Positions 1 through 7,934 of a stretch of DNA of 43,132 nt are shown here, piece by piece. This DNA comes from Deltaproteobacteria bacterium. Lineage in GTDB: Bacteria > Myxococcota_A > UBA9160 > UBA6930. The stretch covers positions 1-43,132 of the forward strand of contig JAFDCZ010000011.1 of the NCBI GenBank assembly GCA_019312665.1, written 5' to 3'. The first letter of the stretch is position 1; each line of letters opens with the position of its first letter. Under the pieces are notes generated by a model, which was given only the letters and a program-made list of their open reading frames with translations, did no database searches and had not been told where the DNA came from. The translations under genes and the position numbers were made by a program.

Positions 1-219
1 CCCGAGTTCGAGGAAACCGAAACCCTGCCCGCCATGTTTCTCTGGCAGATGCACTCCCTGGAGCCCGAGTTCCTGCGCCATCTGCTTCCATAGCGCCCGG
101 TCGAACCCCTCCGCACTCTCCGCCATCCGCCGGACCTCGATCCCCGACGCCTTCTCCTCGAAGAAACGCCGAAGCATCGCCCGAAACTCGTCCTGCTCTT
201 CCGAAAATGCGAAGTCCAT
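1..219 (-). CDS. acyl-CoA dehydrogenase, N-terminal part (cut by window edge)
   Basis: The visible 73 residues start MDFAFSEEQDEFRAMLRRFF and run to a LPEKHGGQGFGFLELG segment. Both are typical of the N-terminal helical domain of FAD-dependent acyl-CoA dehydrogenases, which introduce the alpha-beta double bond into acyl-CoA thioesters. The ATG at 219 is the natural family start. The gene lies 26 bp after the stop of the thiolase-like gene at 246-1403 and in the same direction, so it is probably the last visible gene of the unit that begins with the KstR-like regulator. The catalytic base and FAD-binding C-terminal domain lie outside the window, so the substrate cannot be judged; a sterol side-chain CoA ester is inferred from context only. 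Confidence 0.88.
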   Translation of the reverse strand, partial: MDFAFSEEQDEFRAMLRRFFEEKASGIEVRRMAESAEGFDRALWKQMAQELGLQGVHLPEKHGGQGFGFLELG

Positions 220-245
220 TCCGCCGAGCGTCCCCTCTGTTGCGG

Positions 246-1403
246 CTAGGGTTTCTGGTCGCTGACGATCCAGGTGGAGAAGTACTGGGAGCCGCCGCCG
301 TAGGCGTGACCAAGGGCCTTTCGGGCGCCGTCGATCTGATGGTCCCCGGCCATGCCGCGTACTTGCAGGGCGGCTTCGGCGAAGCGGATCATTCCGGAGG
401 CTCCGATCGGGTTCGACGAGAGCACGCCACCGGACATGTTGACGGGAAGGTCGCCGTCCAACGCGGTCGCGCCTTCGTAGGTCATCTTCCAGCCCTCGTT
501 GATGGGCGCGAAGAGCATCCCCTCCATCCACATGGGCTCGAACCAGCTGAACGGGACGTAGATCTCGGCGCAGTCGATCTCGTCGCGCGGGTTCTGGATG
601 CCGGCCTTCTTGTAGAGCGCTGCCGCGTTGTCCAGGCTCGCGCGCGGCATCACCTGATCACGACCCGAGAACATGGTCGGCTCGCTGCGCATCTCGGTGG
701 CATGAATCCAGGCCACCGGCTTCGTGCTCTGGGTGGCAATCGATTCCTTCGCCATCACCATGGCGCACGCGCCATCCGAGGACGGGCAGGTCTCGAGGTA
801 GCGGATCGGATCCCACAACATGGGCGAATTCGCGACCATGTCGAAGCTGATGTCTTCGAGTTGCAGGTGGGCGAGCGGATTCTTCAGTGCGTTCTGCCGA
901 TCCTTCACCGCAACACGAATACCCGTATCCTCCGGAGCACCCGAACGCCGGATGTAGCCGCGAACGAGGGGCGCGAAATAGCCGCCCGCACCCGCCACGG
1001 TTGCGACCGAGAAGGGCATCGAGATCGTGAGCGCCCATGTCGCATTCGATTCAGACTGCTTTTCGTAGGCGACCGTAAGAACCCGATCGTGGACCCCCGA
1101 TTGAACGAGACTCGCGGCCACGATCGCCGTCGACCCACCCACACTGCCTGCCGTATGAACGCGCAGCATCGGCTTGTAGGCGCCACCTATCGCGTCGTTC
1201 AGAAACAGCTCGGGCATCATGACGCCCTCGAACATGTCCGGGGCCTTGCCGATCACCACGGCATCGATATCGGCCCAGGTGCAGCCGGCATCATCGAGCG
1301 CGCGCTCCGCGGCTTCCCGCAGCAGCCCCGGCATCGAGAGCTCCTGGCGCTTGGCCGCGTACCGCGTCTGGCCGATTCCCATGACTCCGCATAGCTCTGC
1401 CAC
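246..1403 (-). CDS. thiolase-like (SCP2/lipid-transfer type) protein lacking the catalytic Cys
   Basis: This 385-residue protein has the thiolase fold of the SCP-x/Ltp group: an N-terminal VMGIGQTRY strand and a C-terminal MSGGVLSSNPIGASG loop. The segment that normally carries the acyl-accepting Cys reads VHTAGSVGGS, with Thr near residue 84 instead. The usual GHP histidine motif is NP. A Tyr in an IYVPFSWFEP segment is in the place of an active-site Tyr of the Ltp2 retro-aldolase. It is therefore unlikely to be an ordinary Claisen thiolase. The start is GTG at 1403, 3 bp after the stop of the upstream thiolase-like gene. With that gene and two DUF35 genes it looks like a heteromeric aldolase set; the role is inferred. 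Confidence 0.85.
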   Translation of the reverse strand: MAELCGVMGIGQTRYAAKRQELSMPGLLREAAERALDDAGCTWADIDAVVIGKAPDMFEGVMMPELFLNDAIGGAYKPMLRVHTAGSVGGSTAIVAASLVQSGVHDRVLTVAYEKQSESNATWALTISMPFSVATVAGAGGYFAPLVRGYIRRSGAPEDTGIRVAVKDRQNALKNPLAHLQLEDISFDMVANSPMLWDPIRYLETCPSSDGACAMVMAKESIATQSTKPVAWIHATEMRSEPTMFSGRDQVMPRASLDNAAALYKKAGIQNPRDEIDCAEIYVPFSWFEPMWMEGMLFAPINEGWKMTYEGATALDGDLPVNMSGGVLSSNPIGASGMIRFAEAALQVRGMAGDHQIDGARKALGHAYGGGSQYFSTWIVSDQKP

Positions 1404-1406
1404 GGC

Positions 1407-2414
1407 TCAGCCCTCCAGCACGCAGATGAGGTTCTGTTGCAAGCAGGGCCCGGAAGTCGCGTGGGCTACGGCGCGATCTGCGCTTACCGCCATGATCGGG
1501 TTTCCGGCGAGAGCCCCACCAGACGGATTGATGCTCGTCTCACTTCCCAAGCCAAGCGCTCGTTCCACGAGGATCTCCTGGTGGGTGAAGGGTGCCGAGA
1601 GCTCGGCTACATCGATCTTCCCCGCCCTCACACCCGCCTTCTCTGCCGCAATCTCCGTGCTACGCGATCGCTTCAGGTCCCGCACGCCCAGATCCTGGGG
1701 CTCGCAGATGTGCTCGATGCCGCGAATCCATGCGGGTCGCTTGCAGAGGTCCTTCGCACGGTCGCCCGCCGCGAGCAGGATCGCTGACGCGCCGTCGGAA
1801 ATGGGCGAGCAATCGTGTTTGCGGAGCGGAGAGACCAGGTAGGGATCAGCCAGGATCTGGTCGACGCTGAAGTCGCCCTTCACCTGGGCGTAGGGGTTCT
1901 GTTTGGCATTCGCCCGGTCGCGCACCGCGACCTCGGCCATGTCACGTTCGCTGACGACCCCATCGTCGAGAAGCAAGCGTGCCTGCAACGCCGCAATGCT
2001 CACCGCGTCGGGCCAAAGAGGCATCACCGAGTAGGGATCGAGTTGCAGCGCCATGGTGAGCGGGAGGTCGCCCATCGAGGGCTTCCCAAAACCGTAGACG
2101 AGGGCCAGTTCTGCGTAGCCCATCTGGATCTTTACCCAGGCTTCGTAGAGGGCCCAGGCACCATCCATCTCGACATGGCTCTCACAAACAGGCGGCCAGG
2201 CTCCGACGGCATCGAGCCCGCTCACGAAGGCGAATGATTGACCTGCCAGGTAGTCACTCGAGCCGGAGCAGACGAAGTCCACGTCCTCATTCGTGATCCC
2301 CGCGTTCGTCCGCAGTTCATGAATCACCGGAATCAGGATTTCCACCTCGTTGCAATCCGTCTCACGGCGCACCGAGGGTGACTGGCTGAAGGCCACGACG
2401 GCGACGTCCCGCAT
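1407..2414 (-). CDS. thiolase-like protein, shorter degenerate paralogue
   Basis: This 335-residue member of the thiolase-like lipid-transfer protein family starts MRDVAVVAFSQSP and contains the conserved loop INPSGGALAGNP near its C-terminus. The nucleophile region reads ESHVEMDGAWAL, so the catalytic Cys is absent, and the segment matching the Ltp2 Tyr reads LSAPFTHQE without Tyr. It is shorter than the usual 380-400 residues. The ATG at 2414 overlaps the stop of the DUF35 gene upstream by one base (TGATG), which implies coupled translation. Pairing with the neighbouring thiolase-like gene suggests a heteromer with one catalytic and one structural subunit. That is an inference; no substrate can be read from sequence. 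Confidence 0.83.
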   Translation of the reverse strand: MRDVAVVAFSQSPSVRRETDCNEVEILIPVIHELRTNAGITNEDVDFVCSGSSDYLAGQSFAFVSGLDAVGAWPPVCESHVEMDGAWALYEAWVKIQMGYAELALVYGFGKPSMGDLPLTMALQLDPYSVMPLWPDAVSIAALQARLLLDDGVVSERDMAEVAVRDRANAKQNPYAQVKGDFSVDQILADPYLVSPLRKHDCSPISDGASAILLAAGDRAKDLCKRPAWIRGIEHICEPQDLGVRDLKRSRSTEIAAEKAGVRAGKIDVAELSAPFTHQEILVERALGLGSETSINPSGGALAGNPIMAVSADRAVAHATSGPCLQQNLICVLEG

Positions 2415-2920
2415 CAGATGTGCTCCTTGTAGCTTTCGTAGGGCGCGTCTGGCTCATCGAGTGGAACGAAATAGAGGATGTTGCCGACGGAGGTTTCCCA
2501 CTCTTCTTCCGGCTTCCACTTCGCCTCGAGGCGCATGCCCATATGCACATCCTCGAGCTCGCATTCGCCTAGCACATGCATCATGACCGTATCCGCGCCG
2601 TCCAGGAGCACCTGAATCGTGACATAGGGAAGCTCGAGCGGAATATTCGCCGAGGGAACACGCACGATCGAATAGGTGACGAGTGTGCCCACATCCGGAA
2701 GCTCGATACTTCCTTCCTCTGCCATGGGCACGCCGTGCTGGGGACAACATCCTCGGGTCGGGAAATAGACGCGACCGTCCACGGGGCATCGCTGCCCGAG
2801 CAACTTGCCCTGCTGGAGGCCTCGCAAGAAGCGCGATGCGGACTTTCCTGCGGTGTATTGGTACTCGAGCTCGACGGGAAGGCGGAGGACCTCGATCGGC
2901 TCGCTCACTTCTTCGCTCAT
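2414..2920 (-). CDS. DUF35 (OB-fold with zinc-ribbon-like N-terminus) acyl-CoA-associated protein
   Basis: This 168-residue protein has the DUF35 layout: an N-terminal helix (FLRGLQQGKLLGQRC), a zinc-ribbon-like element and a C-terminal OB-fold beginning near LPDVGTLVTYSIV. The ribbon is unusual. It reads CPVDG at residues 45-49 and CPQHG at 59-63, so Asp and His stand where a classic CxxC pair has its second Cys. DUF35 proteins are known partners of thiolase-fold enzymes, for example the DUF35 half of ChsH2 that holds Ltp2. The ATG at 2920 has GGAGG upstream and overlaps the stop of the previous DUF35 gene (ATGA). It probably scaffolds one of the two thiolase-like proteins encoded next. Confidence 0.88.
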   Translation of the reverse strand: MSEEVSEPIEVLRLPVELEYQYTAGKSASRFLRGLQQGKLLGQRCPVDGRVYFPTRGCCPQHGVPMAEEGSIELPDVGTLVTYSIVRVPSANIPLELPYVTIQVLLDGADTVMMHVLGECELEDVHMGMRLEAKWKPEEEWETSVGNILYFVPLDEPDAPYESYKEHI

Positions 2921-3369
2921 CTGGCGTCCTCCGGAACGAAGGTGATATCGGTGATGGCGCCGGTCGCCTCATCGGCCCAGGTCGCCGTGACGCGCATTCC
3001 CGTCTTCATGGCAGCTTCGTCGTTGGTATCGACGACGTGCAGGAACGGAGTATCGGCACCGTCCAGCTGGATCAGCGCGTAGGCGAAGGGGTGATCCTTG
3101 GGCTGCTGGCGTCGCGGCTCCGAAACCCATGCCCAGCTCTTCACGATTCCGCCCGGACCCACCGGGACGAGTTCGTCGAGCGCAGCGGCCGTGTCCGGAT
3201 CGTACTCCTTGGGCGGCACCATCACCGTTCCGTCGGCGCGCTTCGCGCCCAGGAGCTGCCGATCACGAATTCCCGTGAAGAAGCGGCTCAAGACGGGGCC
3301 TAACGATCGCTTGTAGCTGTACTCGAGCTTGTGGCTCGCGGTGAGGGAAGATTCGTCTGTCGAACTCAT
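2917..3369 (-). CDS. DUF35-like OB-fold protein without zinc-ribbon cysteines
   Basis: This 150-residue protein shares the DUF35 plan (SRFFTGIRDRQLLGAK helix, then an OB-fold with the IVKSWAWVSEP strand) but contains no Cys in the ribbon segment, which reads LLGAKRADGTVMVPPKEYD. It is therefore a metal-free variant. GGAGG precedes the ATG at 3369, and the ATG overlaps the stop of the TetR gene (ATATGA). Two DUF35 genes followed by two thiolase-like genes suggest matched pairs or one four-subunit complex. The function is inferred from the Ltp2-ChsH2 precedent; no catalytic residues are expected in this family. Confidence 0.85.
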   Translation of the reverse strand: MSSTDESSLTASHKLEYSYKRSLGPVLSRFFTGIRDRQLLGAKRADGTVMVPPKEYDPDTAAALDELVPVGPGGIVKSWAWVSEPRRQQPKDHPFAYALIQLDGADTPFLHVVDTNDEAAMKTGMRVTATWADEATGAITDITFVPEDAR

Positions 3370-4007
3370 ATGGGGCCTCCGAGCATCAGGTCGATGGCCT
3401 GGCTCATGCGGTCAGCGACCGTATCGGCGTCATGCAAGCCGCTGGACCAACCAAGCAGCGCCGCAAACCAGACGTGGTTCAGGATCAACGCGATCGATTG
3501 CTCGCGCGCGCTGCCGATCGATTCGCTCAGGGGCAATGAACCATCCGGCACTTCGCCGCGAAGCGCTGCAATGATCATGCGTCCGATGCGGAGATGGAAG
3601 CCAGCTTGCTGGGTTGCCGTCGCTTGATCCGAAGCAGCGATCGCCCGGAGGACCGCCCGAGCGAAGTCCGGGCGGCGGGTGAAGGTGCCCGTTGCCCGTG
3701 CAAAGAAATCCGAGGCCCGCTCAGCAGGCGTATCACCTCGCGGCGGCTCCTCGACCATCAAACGCTCGAGGCCCTCGTTGCCTTCGTTGACTGCGTAGAG
3801 GAGGATGGCCTCCTTGCTTGGGAAGTACTTGTAGAGGGTCCCAAGCGCGACACCGGACGTCTCCGCCACGTCCCTCAAGCGGACGGCGTCGAAGCCTCCC
3901 TGCTCCGCCAGGCCGACCGCAGCGTCGACGATGGCGCGAATGCGACGCAGCTGGCTTGCGGCCAGACCGGTGGCGGGGGAAACGGGTGCATCCGGAAGGG
4001 TGCTCAC
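3366..4007 (-). CDS. KstR-like TetR-family repressor of sterol catabolism
   Basis: The protein has a TetR helix-turn-helix (VRLRDVAETSGVALGTLYKYFPSKEAIL) and a C-terminal effector domain with VWFAALLGWSSGLHDADTV, which closely resembles mycobacterial KstR as I know it. KstR represses cholesterol catabolism genes and is released by a steroid-CoA ester. I chose GTG at 4007 (213 codons) rather than the upstream ATG at 4031: a strong promoter on this strand has its -10 at 4015-4020, downstream of that ATG, so the message would begin within a base or two of the GTG. No Shine-Dalgarno sequence is visible, so the mRNA is probably leaderless. An operator match lies inside the promoter, predicting autoregulation. 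It is the first gene of a six-gene unit. Confidence 0.85.
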   Translation of the reverse strand: MSTLPDAPVSPATGLAASQLRRIRAIVDAAVGLAEQGGFDAVRLRDVAETSGVALGTLYKYFPSKEAILLYAVNEGNEGLERLMVEEPPRGDTPAERASDFFARATGTFTRRPDFARAVLRAIAASDQATATQQAGFHLRIGRMIIAALRGEVPDGSLPLSESIGSAREQSIALILNHVWFAALLGWSSGLHDADTVADRMSQAIDLMLGGPI

Positions 4008-4014
4008 GACATAA

Positions 4015-4043
4015 ATTAGAACACGTTTCATTTCGGCTGTCCA
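4015..4043 (-). promoter_or_regulatory. sigma-70-type promoter of the kstR-like operon
   Basis: On the minus strand, TGGACA (4043-4038, 5/6 to TTGACA) and TCTAAT (4020-4015, 5/6 to TATAAT) are separated by exactly 17 bp. Transcription would start near 4007-4009, essentially at the GTG start codon of the regulator. A CTGTCC/GGACAG inverted repeat (4037-4042 and 4065-4070) overlaps the -35 element and could be a second protein site. Confidence 0.6.
4017..4030. promoter_or_regulatory. KstR-type operator TAGAACACGTTTCA
   Basis: This 14-bp site matches the mycobacterial KstR consensus TnnAACnnGTTnnA at every fixed position. It covers part of the -10 hexamer and the adjacent spacer of the promoter for the regulator's own operon, so a bound repressor would block RNA polymerase. 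The consensus is established knowledge; its use here is inferred from the presence of a KstR-like gene immediately downstream. Confidence 0.72.
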
Positions 4044-4089
4044 CTCGAAAACCGAAATAGAAACGGACAGTTAGAGCCTGGTCCGCGGG

Positions 4090-5301
4090 CTAACGCATGT
4101 CCTCCGGCGTCTGCTTCTCCATGACGTCCTTCGCAATCAGCGCCAGCCAACTGCGCGGCATGATTCGGAATGCGGCATTCGCCCGCAGCCAGTTGAACCA
4201 GCCTGAAATGACCGAGGGTTGGTGGCCAAGCGCATCGAGCGCCACTTGGACGACCTGGTCGGCGGGCTCCCCGGCATGCGGGATTTCGCCGGCCACCTGC
4301 ATGAACTCGCTCTCGGTCGAGCCGGGCAGGAGCGCCAGCACGTCGACTCCGGTACCGCGCAACTCTCCCCACAGGCCTTCGGCCAACAGGTTGTCGAAGC
4401 TCTTCGTCGCGCTGTAGAGCGCATGCAAGGGAAGCGGCTGGGAACCTGCGACCGATCCCGTGAAGATCACCGCCCCGCGTCCGCGTTCGCGCATGCCCGG
4501 AAGAAGCTCGGCCGTCAGCGCGACGGGCGCTGCACAATTCAGCTGGACCATCTGGGCGAGCCGATCCCGATCCTGTTTGTCGAAACGGCCGGAATAGCCG
4601 ACGCCCGCGTTGTTCACGAGCATACCGATCTCGAGATCGGCGACTTGCGAGAGCAGCAGCTCGACGCCAGTTGCTGTGGCGAGATCAACCGGAACCGTGC
4701 GGAATTCCACATCATGGTCGCGGGCAAGCTCTTCGCCGAGTTCCTTGAGGCGATCTTCTCGACGAGCGGCCAGCACACAGGAAACACCCTCGCGTGCCAA
4801 TGCCCGGGCAAACTCAGCACCGATTCCAGCGGAGGCACCGGTGATGAGAGCCCATTTACCATAACGCTCACTCATCGGCTTTCGCTTCGTGTCTCGGAAG
4901 AGAGCCCGAGCATTCCATAAGCCAAGCGTAGGAAGCATGAAGACCGCACCGGCGACCAGCCCAGTTACAAGGGAGCCGCCGGCCTCCGGATACAACAGCG
5001 GCCAGACCAGCATCGAAACAGCGACCTGACCCGCGTATACCGCCGCCCAGGGCCACATCCAGGAATGCAATCGCCAGAAGCCAACCATGCCCGCCGCGTA
5101 GACGAACCAATGGGGAATCTCCAGCGCCTTCGCCCATACTCCGTAGAAGCGCACGCCGAACCAGACTTCCTCGTCGGCCGCGATCGGCTTGACGAAAAAA
5201 TCCCATGGTACGTAGATCACCGTCATGAAGGCGCAGAAAAGCATCAGCGCATTCATCCAACCGGGACGCCGCGAGAAATGGTGTCGAATCCAGGAACCCA
5301 T
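4090..5301 (-). CDS. short-chain dehydrogenase fused to an N-terminal membrane domain
   Basis: About 140 N-terminal residues contain roughly four hydrophobic segments (near 17-33, 63-78, 84-104 and 110-128). A classical SDR follows from residue ~149: TGASAGIG (154-161) binds NAD(P), NNAGVG follows, and YSATK carries the catalytic Tyr and Lys. An internal Met at 143 sits where a stand-alone SDR would start, which points to gene fusion. I chose ATG 5301, preceded by GGAGAAG; an upstream in-frame start at 5487 would run into the previous gene. It ends the long steroid operon. The SDR half would oxidise a hydroxyl or reduce a ketone of a membrane-partitioned substrate; this is inferred. Confidence 0.85.
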   Translation of the reverse strand: MGSWIRHHFSRRPGWMNALMLFCAFMTVIYVPWDFFVKPIAADEEVWFGVRFYGVWAKALEIPHWFVYAAGMVGFWRLHSWMWPWAAVYAGQVAVSMLVWPLLYPEAGGSLVTGLVAGAVFMLPTLGLWNARALFRDTKRKPMSERYGKWALITGASAGIGAEFARALAREGVSCVLAARREDRLKELGEELARDHDVEFRTVPVDLATATGVELLLSQVADLEIGMLVNNAGVGYSGRFDKQDRDRLAQMVQLNCAAPVALTAELLPGMRERGRGAVIFTGSVAGSQPLPLHALYSATKSFDNLLAEGLWGELRGTGVDVLALLPGSTESEFMQVAGEIPHAGEPADQVVQVALDALGHQPSVISGWFNWLRANAAFRIMPRSWLALIAKDVMEKQTPEDMR

Positions 5302-5369
5302 GGGCTTCTCCGCGATAGGGGGGAGAAGGAAGGTAGCCCGCCCTGGAGCGGGGAGCAGGAACGAGGCCC

Positions 5370-6836
5370 CTAGGACGCCCGCTCGTAGTCCTCGAGTTTC
5401 GGCTCGGCCATCTCCGCCCGGAAGCGTGAGAAAGGGAAGGGCCAGGCGAAGGGAATGCCCCGATCGTCCAGGTACCAGCTCCGGCAACCGGTCGCCCAGA
5501 CCGTCTTCTTCGCCGCTTCTACGCGCTCCTCCTCGAATCGGCGTGCGGCCTCCGGCTCCGGAATCGCCACATCGAGATCGCCGCGACGCACGCTCTCGAC
5601 GAGCTTCATCACATAGGCGAACTGCATTTCTGCGGTCTGGATCAGCGAGAAATTTCCGACCGGGCTGTTCGGACCGTTCATCATGAAGAAGTTCGGAAAG
5701 CCTGGAACCGCCACCGACATGTAGGCCGAGGGCCGCTTTTCCCAGACATCGTCGAGCAGGCGCCCATCCCGTCCTTTGATCGTCATCGGTCGCATGAATT
5801 GATCCGCATGGAACCCGGTTGCCAGCACGAGTACATCGAGTTCGTGAAGACGGCCATCCGTCGTGCGAACACCGCGCGCCTCAATGCGCTCGATATCCGT
5901 CGTAACGAGCTCGGCGTTCGGATGCTGGATCCCCGCGTAGAAGTTATGCGAGATCACGAGCCGCTTGCAGGCGGCACGATAATTGGGTCGCAGCCGCTCG
6001 CGAAGCTCGGGATCCGGCAACTGCGTCTCGAGATTCTCCCGGCACTGGGTTTCAATGTTCTGGATCATCTCCGAATCACCGTCGAGCACCGATGTGGCAA
6101 ATCCGTCGTTGAAAGCGATGGACAACTCGTCGTGAATCTTGCGGAGCAGATCCGCGTCGGTCCGGAAAGCCTCTCGCTCGTCCTGGGTGTAGGCCTTCTG
6201 CTCGATCGGAAGCACCCATTGGGCCGTTCTCTGGAAGAGCGAGTAGTGGCTGGCGCGATGGGCAAGCGCACCCGTGATCTGGACGCCCGTACTGCCCGTC
6301 CCGATCACACCGACGCGTTGGCCATCGAGAGGCACAGTATGGTCCCAGCGGGCGCTATGAAAGAGGGCGCCCTCGAAGCTGGCCTGGCCCCCGATGTCCG
6401 GGTAGCTCGGGTGGTGAAGAATCCCGGTCGCTGCGATCACCCAGTCGAAGACGTCGCGGTAGCCAGCGGAAGTCTCGACCTCCCAGCGCCCGTCGAGCCA
6501 CTCGCAACGAACCACCGGATCGCCGAATCGAATCGACGCACCCACCTCGTAGCGCTTGGTGATGTCCTCGAAGTAGGTCTGGATCTCACCGCCAGGCGAG
6601 CTGAAATGGCTCCAGTCCGGATTCAGCGCGAAGGAGTAGCTGTAGAGGTGAGAAGGGACATCGCACGCAATGCCCGGGTACGTATTCTCCCGCCAGGTGC
6701 CGCCCACTTCGTCGGCCTTCTCGAAGACCTGGAAGGCATAGCCTGCCTCTTTCAGCTTGATTGCAGCGAGAATGCCCGACATCCCAGCACCGATGACGGC
6801 GAATTTCGGCTCTTGCCTCCGCTGCGCTTCACTCAT
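5370..6836 (-). CDS. flavin-dependent Baeyer-Villiger-type monooxygenase
   Basis: This 488-residue class B flavoprotein has two Rossmann motifs, GAGMSG (16-21, FAD) and GTGSTG (179-184, NADPH). Between them is the Baeyer-Villiger fingerprint FxGxxxHxxxW as FEGALFHSARWD (154-165). The GGTWRENTYPGIACDVPSHLYSY stretch is typical of cyclohexanone/phenylacetone-type enzymes. Such enzymes insert one oxygen from O2 next to a ketone, giving an ester or lactone. ATG 6836 is chosen because GGAG lies 8 nt upstream. It is transcribed with steroid side-chain genes, so a ketosteroid or a side-chain ketone is a plausible substrate. The similarity supports the class, not the substrate. Confidence 0.9.
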   Translation of the reverse strand: MSEAQRRQEPKFAVIGAGMSGILAAIKLKEAGYAFQVFEKADEVGGTWRENTYPGIACDVPSHLYSYSFALNPDWSHFSSPGGEIQTYFEDITKRYEVGASIRFGDPVVRCEWLDGRWEVETSAGYRDVFDWVIAATGILHHPSYPDIGGQASFEGALFHSARWDHTVPLDGQRVGVIGTGSTGVQITGALAHRASHYSLFQRTAQWVLPIEQKAYTQDEREAFRTDADLLRKIHDELSIAFNDGFATSVLDGDSEMIQNIETQCRENLETQLPDPELRERLRPNYRAACKRLVISHNFYAGIQHPNAELVTTDIERIEARGVRTTDGRLHELDVLVLATGFHADQFMRPMTIKGRDGRLLDDVWEKRPSAYMSVAVPGFPNFFMMNGPNSPVGNFSLIQTAEMQFAYVMKLVESVRRGDLDVAIPEPEAARRFEEERVEAAKKTVWATGCRSWYLDDRGIPFAWPFPFSRFRAEMAEPKLEDYERAS

Positions 6837-6904
6837 CTGGTTTGCTCCATGGTCTCGATGGATTGCTGGAACCGGCACTGCACGCGCCGCCCCATCGGTT
6901 TTCT

Positions 6905-7930
6905 CTAGCTGGCGCGCAAGGCGGCAACGACCTCGGCGTAGCGCCCATCATCGGCGGGATCTCTGGGCATGCGCAGGCTGATTGCGGAAGCTATTCCGCC
7001 GTAGCGGATCGCCAGCTCCCCGGCGATCTCAGCATAGGGCGCGGACGGCACCAGCACATCGAGCATCTCGTCGTTGATCAGCCCCGCCATTCCGGCCCAG
7101 TCGCCCTCGCGCGTCTTCTCGTGCAGTGTGCGCCCCACCTCGCCCCAGCCGTGGTGCTCGAGCGTGGCCCAGTAAGCAGGCGTCGAGTAGGTAAACGCCA
7201 GGATCTCACGGGCCGCCTTGCGCTCATTGGAAACGGCCTCCGCATCCGGACCGGTGGCCGTCATCGGGTTGGCGATGACCTCGATCTCGGCAACATCCCG
7301 GCCCGCAGCCTTTGCGCCCTCTTCGAGCATCTTGCCCGTGACATCGCGCAGGTAGCCGGGGCTCGAGTTGGTGGGGTGTGCGATGACCTTGTCGGCCACC
7401 TCCCCTGCCACCCGGGCCATCTTGGGACCGATCGCGCCCATCATGATCGGAACGACCGGGTGTTCGATCGGGCCGGGGCTGAAGAAGGGCTGCATTCGAG
7501 TGAGCGTGTAGCTCTCGCTCTCGTAGCGAAGCGGCGTTGCGTTCTGCCAGCAATCGAAGATGGCGCGAAGAGCACCGACGTAGTCGCGCATGCGTGCAGC
7601 CGGGGCCGACCAGGGCATGCCGAAGCGCTTCTCGATATTGCCCTTCACCTGGGGCCCGAGCCCGAGACCAAAGCGACCGCCACTCATCTTGGCGAGGCCC
7701 CAGGCATCCTGGGCCAGGAGCATCGGACTGCGCGCGAACGCAACCACGACCCCAGTGAAGACTTGAATCCGCTCCGTGTGTTCCAATGCCAGGAGCGAAC
7801 CGAGGATGGCGTCGTTCACCGCTTCGGGGACGATCAAACCATCGAAGCCCAGACGTTCTGCGCGCTGCGCATGAGCCGGATAGTCGGCGAGCGGCAGATG
7901 GATATCGTCCACCGACGCGTAGACGCGCAC
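6905..7930 (-). CDS. LLM-class (luciferase-like, probably F420-dependent) oxidoreductase
   Basis: The 341-residue protein shows luciferase-like TIM-barrel features: ERLGFDGLIVPEAV near the start, HTERIQVFTGVVVAFARSP, LSGG-type MSGGRFGLGLGPQVKGNIEKRF, and an MPWSAPAARMRDYVGALRAIF segment. This subgroup usually uses F420, less often FMN, and is common next to acyl-CoA and DUF35 genes in actinobacteria. The start is GTG 7930, 4 bp after the SDR stop; further upstream the frame lies inside the SDR gene. Its reaction here is unknown. It may reduce or oxidise a steroid-CoA intermediate. F420 dependence would imply cofactor biosynthesis elsewhere in the genome. Confidence 0.87.
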   Translation of the reverse strand: MRVYASVDDIHLPLADYPAHAQRAERLGFDGLIVPEAVNDAILGSLLALEHTERIQVFTGVVVAFARSPMLLAQDAWGLAKMSGGRFGLGLGPQVKGNIEKRFGMPWSAPAARMRDYVGALRAIFDCWQNATPLRYESESYTLTRMQPFFSPGPIEHPVVPIMMGAIGPKMARVAGEVADKVIAHPTNSSPGYLRDVTGKMLEEGAKAAGRDVAEIEVIANPMTATGPDAEAVSNERKAAREILAFTYSTPAYWATLEHHGWGEVGRTLHEKTREGDWAGMAGLINDEMLDVLVPSAPYAEIAGELAIRYGGIASAISLRMPRDPADDGRYAEVVAALRAS

Positions 7931-7934
7931 GCCT

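Noticed and set aside
207-1394. Long open frame on the plus strand antisense to the thiolase-like gene
   Set aside because: It mirrors codon structure of a well-supported gene, has no recognisable domain, and is a typical high-GC shadow frame.
246-2414. Calling the two thiolase-like genes acetyl-CoA acetyltransferases
   Set aside because: The catalytic Cys and His motifs are absent, so ordinary thiolase activity is not supported.
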